This document shows, piece after piece, positions 7,251 through 8,130 of a stretch of 8,130 bases of DNA. The stretch comes from JALUUH01 sp964636675 (lineage in GTDB: Bacteria; Pseudomonadota; Gammaproteobacteria; S012-40), in the NCBI GenBank assembly GCA_964636675.1, contig CAZWUO010000173.1:1-8130 (forward strand). Reading direction: 5' to 3'. Made by a program: the position numbers and the translations under genes. Numbering within the stretch: the stretch's first letter is position 1; every line of letters starts with the position of its first letter. Below the pieces are notes generated by a model that did not search any database, was not told the DNA's origin, and saw only the letters and a list, made by a program, of their open reading frames with translations.

Positions 7251-7685
7251 CTAATCATTGTAATTTTGCAGCGGGACGAGAAAAGTATGTTCTTTTAGAG
7301 TGACATCGAATGCGACATCATCAAAATTTGGCGGGAGAATTTTGACCTTGAAGTTTTTGTAATAGCCGAATTTTTCTTTTGGAAATCCAAGCCAATTGTG
7401 ATTTGTTATATCGTCACCATTTTCGTCATGAAATATATAGGCGGCGTAACGTCCTGGCGCAATGTTATTACAATGAGCTATTGCGGTATTTTTATTCATT
7501 TTTGCTGTGCTCAAACAAGTGGCGAATGTCACTTGTTTGGGAAAGTGTTCTTTATTTTTTACGCTAAACAATAAAATTCTTACTTGTCCCTTATTATTTT
7601 CCAGCTCGCTAATTTTAAAGCTCAGATTTGCAGCTGATATCGGCAAAGGGGTAATAAAGGCTATAAAAAGCACAAAGTTTTTCAT
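7251..7685 (-). CDS. DUF2141 secreted/periplasmic protein, first gene of the transport operon
   Basis: From the ATG at 7685 the product is 144 residues with a clean signal peptide (MKNFVLFIAFITPLPISA, then ANLSF). The family signature of DUF2141 (PF09912) is visible at about 78-106: PGRYAAYIFHDENGDD followed by WLGFPKEKFGYYKNF. Family members are small beta-sandwich proteins exported from the cytoplasm; their biochemical function is unknown. Two cysteines (57 and 72) could form a disulfide. The frame is open to an ATG at 7718, but that start would put 11 residues before the signal peptide and has no ribosome site. The 7685 start has GAGAA about 9 bases upstream. The stop is 34 bp before the MMPL gene on the same strand with no terminator between, so co-transcription is likely and a role in the same envelope process is inferred. 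Confidence 0.85.
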   Translation of the reverse strand: MKNFVLFIAFITPLPISAANLSFKISELENNKGQVRILLFSVKNKEHFPKQVTFATCLSTAKMNKNTAIAHCNNIAPGRYAAYIFHDENGDDITNHNWLGFPKEKFGYYKNFKVKILPPNFDDVAFDVTLKEHTFLVPLQNYND

Positions 7686-7810
7686 TTCTAGATTCTCAGC
7701 GTTATGAATAGTGGGCATAGACTAAAGTAATAGGTGGATTTGTTCTTGATAATACGTGAAAAGTTTTTGATTATTCGCGCATTCTCCATTTCATATTTTT
7801 GCGATTGAAT

Positions 7811-7860
7811 TAGCGACCTGCATGCGCAGAACACAGTATGTTATGTCTACTAGATCGCTA
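7811..7860. repeat. Interrupted inverted repeat with nested palindrome upstream of the DUF2141 gene
   Basis: TAGCGACCT (7811-7819) and AGATCGCTA (7852-7860) are inverted repeats matching at 8 of 9 bases, 32 bases apart. Between them AACACAGTATGTT (7830-7842) is itself a 13-bp palindrome with one mismatched pair. They lie 125-175 bp before the DUF2141 start, where an activator would bind. No U-tract follows on either strand. A regulator site is inferred; chance is not excluded. Confidence 0.35.
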
Positions 7861-7915
7861 TTGGATTTTTTAAAGCGGGTTTATGTGATGGGTTGGAATG
7901 GGTGTTGATGGTTAC

Positions 7916-7950
7916 AAAAAAAATTTGTGTTAGTAGCACCAAAGCACAAA
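7916..7950 (-). terminator. Rho-independent terminator for the minus-strand gene ending at 8061
   Basis: Read on the minus strand, TTTGTG (7950-7945) pairs with CACAAA (7929-7924). Inside, TTGG can pair with CTAA (one G-U pair) around a 5-base loop after a 2-base bulge. Eight T residues (7923-7916) follow the stem directly. It lies about 110 bases after the stop codon of the partial gene, and on this strand only it has the U-tract. The stem is AT-rich, so efficiency may be modest. Confidence 0.6.
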
Positions 7951-8060
7951 GGTTAAATGAAGAATACTAAGATATGCACGGCTTTTTCAGGATTTTTTTC
8001 ATTTAAAGCAGTATTGAAATATATATAAATTAGTTTTCGGTTATGGGTGCTTGCGTTGAA

Positions 8061-8130
8061 TCAGTACTCGTAACGACGAATGATATTACCTTGATTAGGT
8101 AACGTGAACGGATCGAATGCGATCTTATCT
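8061..8130 (-). CDS. C-terminal fragment of an unidentified protein (cut by window edge)
   Basis: The minus strand is open from 8129 to a TGA at 8063-8061, giving 22 residues that end in NIIRRYEY. The composition (IAFDPFTLP, then NQGNIIRRYEY) looks like a real protein tail. The terminator at 7916-7950 on the same strand supports a gene ending here. A second minus-strand frame is also open across this stretch but reads to a longer, low-complexity tail. The family is not recognisable from so short a piece. It probably belongs to a separate transcription unit from the transport operon because of the terminator. Confidence 0.5.
   Translation of the reverse strand, partial: DKIAFDPFTLPNQGNIIRRYEY

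Larger units (their letters stand above)
7686..8060. other. 375-bp intergenic control region upstream of the transport operon
   Basis: No convincing gene is present. The right half holds the terminator of the preceding gene (7916-7950). The operon promoter should therefore lie between 7915 and 7686 on the minus strand. The best -10-like match is TATTAT (7755-7750), without a good -35 box, which would fit an activator-dependent promoter. An interrupted inverted repeat lies at 7811-7860. The stretch 7951-8060 shows nothing beyond runs of A/T. Confidence 0.5.

Noticed and set aside
7689..7696. TAGATTCT octamer before the DUF2141 start, identical to an arm of the inverted repeat before the araC-type gene (2463-2470)
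   Set aside because: The same octamer also occurs inside the MMPL coding region (5651-5658), so in this AT-rich DNA the match is most likely chance and not a shared operator.
7957..8028. Small plus-strand frame starting MKNTKICTAF with AAAGG upstream
   Set aside because: Only 23 codons, no recognisable features, and it lies between the terminator and the partial gene on the other strand; a plausible ribosome site alone is not enough.

Overview
The window looks like chromosomal DNA from an AT-rich gammaproteobacterium, possibly marine. The grounds are an E. coli EndA/Vibrio Vvn-type periplasmic nuclease, an AraC regulator with the OruR-type N-terminal domain, a LexA-box-like sequence of the gammaproteobacterial pattern, and several outer-membrane/periplasmic proteins. 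No genus can be named from the sequence alone. There are no RNA genes, no CRISPR array and no transposase gene.

Left part (1-1395): a MarR-family regulator, cut by the window edge, is read leftward from a promoter whose -10 box abuts the start codon; an AGTTG..CAACT palindrome lies over the -35 box. Diverging from it is endA, a secreted endonuclease I. Between the convergent ends of endA and the AraC gene sits a short element of about 97 bp with 17-bp terminal inverted repeats and CTAG-like flanks. It looks like a non-autonomous relative (MITE) of the IS5 group.

Main part (1395-7685): all genes are on the minus strand, in the order DUF2141 secreted protein -> MMPL/RND transporter -> LolA-like periplasmic protein -> DUF1302-type outer-membrane beta-barrel -> (95 bp gap with its own putative promoter and palindrome) -> AraC-family regulator. 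The MMPL, LolA-like and barrel genes overlap by 8 and 4 bp, so they are almost certainly co-translated. The inferred job is a trans-envelope route for a hydrophobic molecule: an inner-membrane proton-driven pump, a periplasmic carrier with a lipoprotein-carrier fold, and an outer-membrane barrel, with the AraC protein as likely local regulator. The substrate is unknown and the direction of transport cannot be read from the sequence.

Right part (7686-8130): a 375-bp intergenic region holds a rho-independent terminator for the preceding minus-strand gene and an interrupted inverted repeat in the likely control region of the transport operon. The last 70 bases carry the C-terminal end of another minus-strand gene of unknown function.
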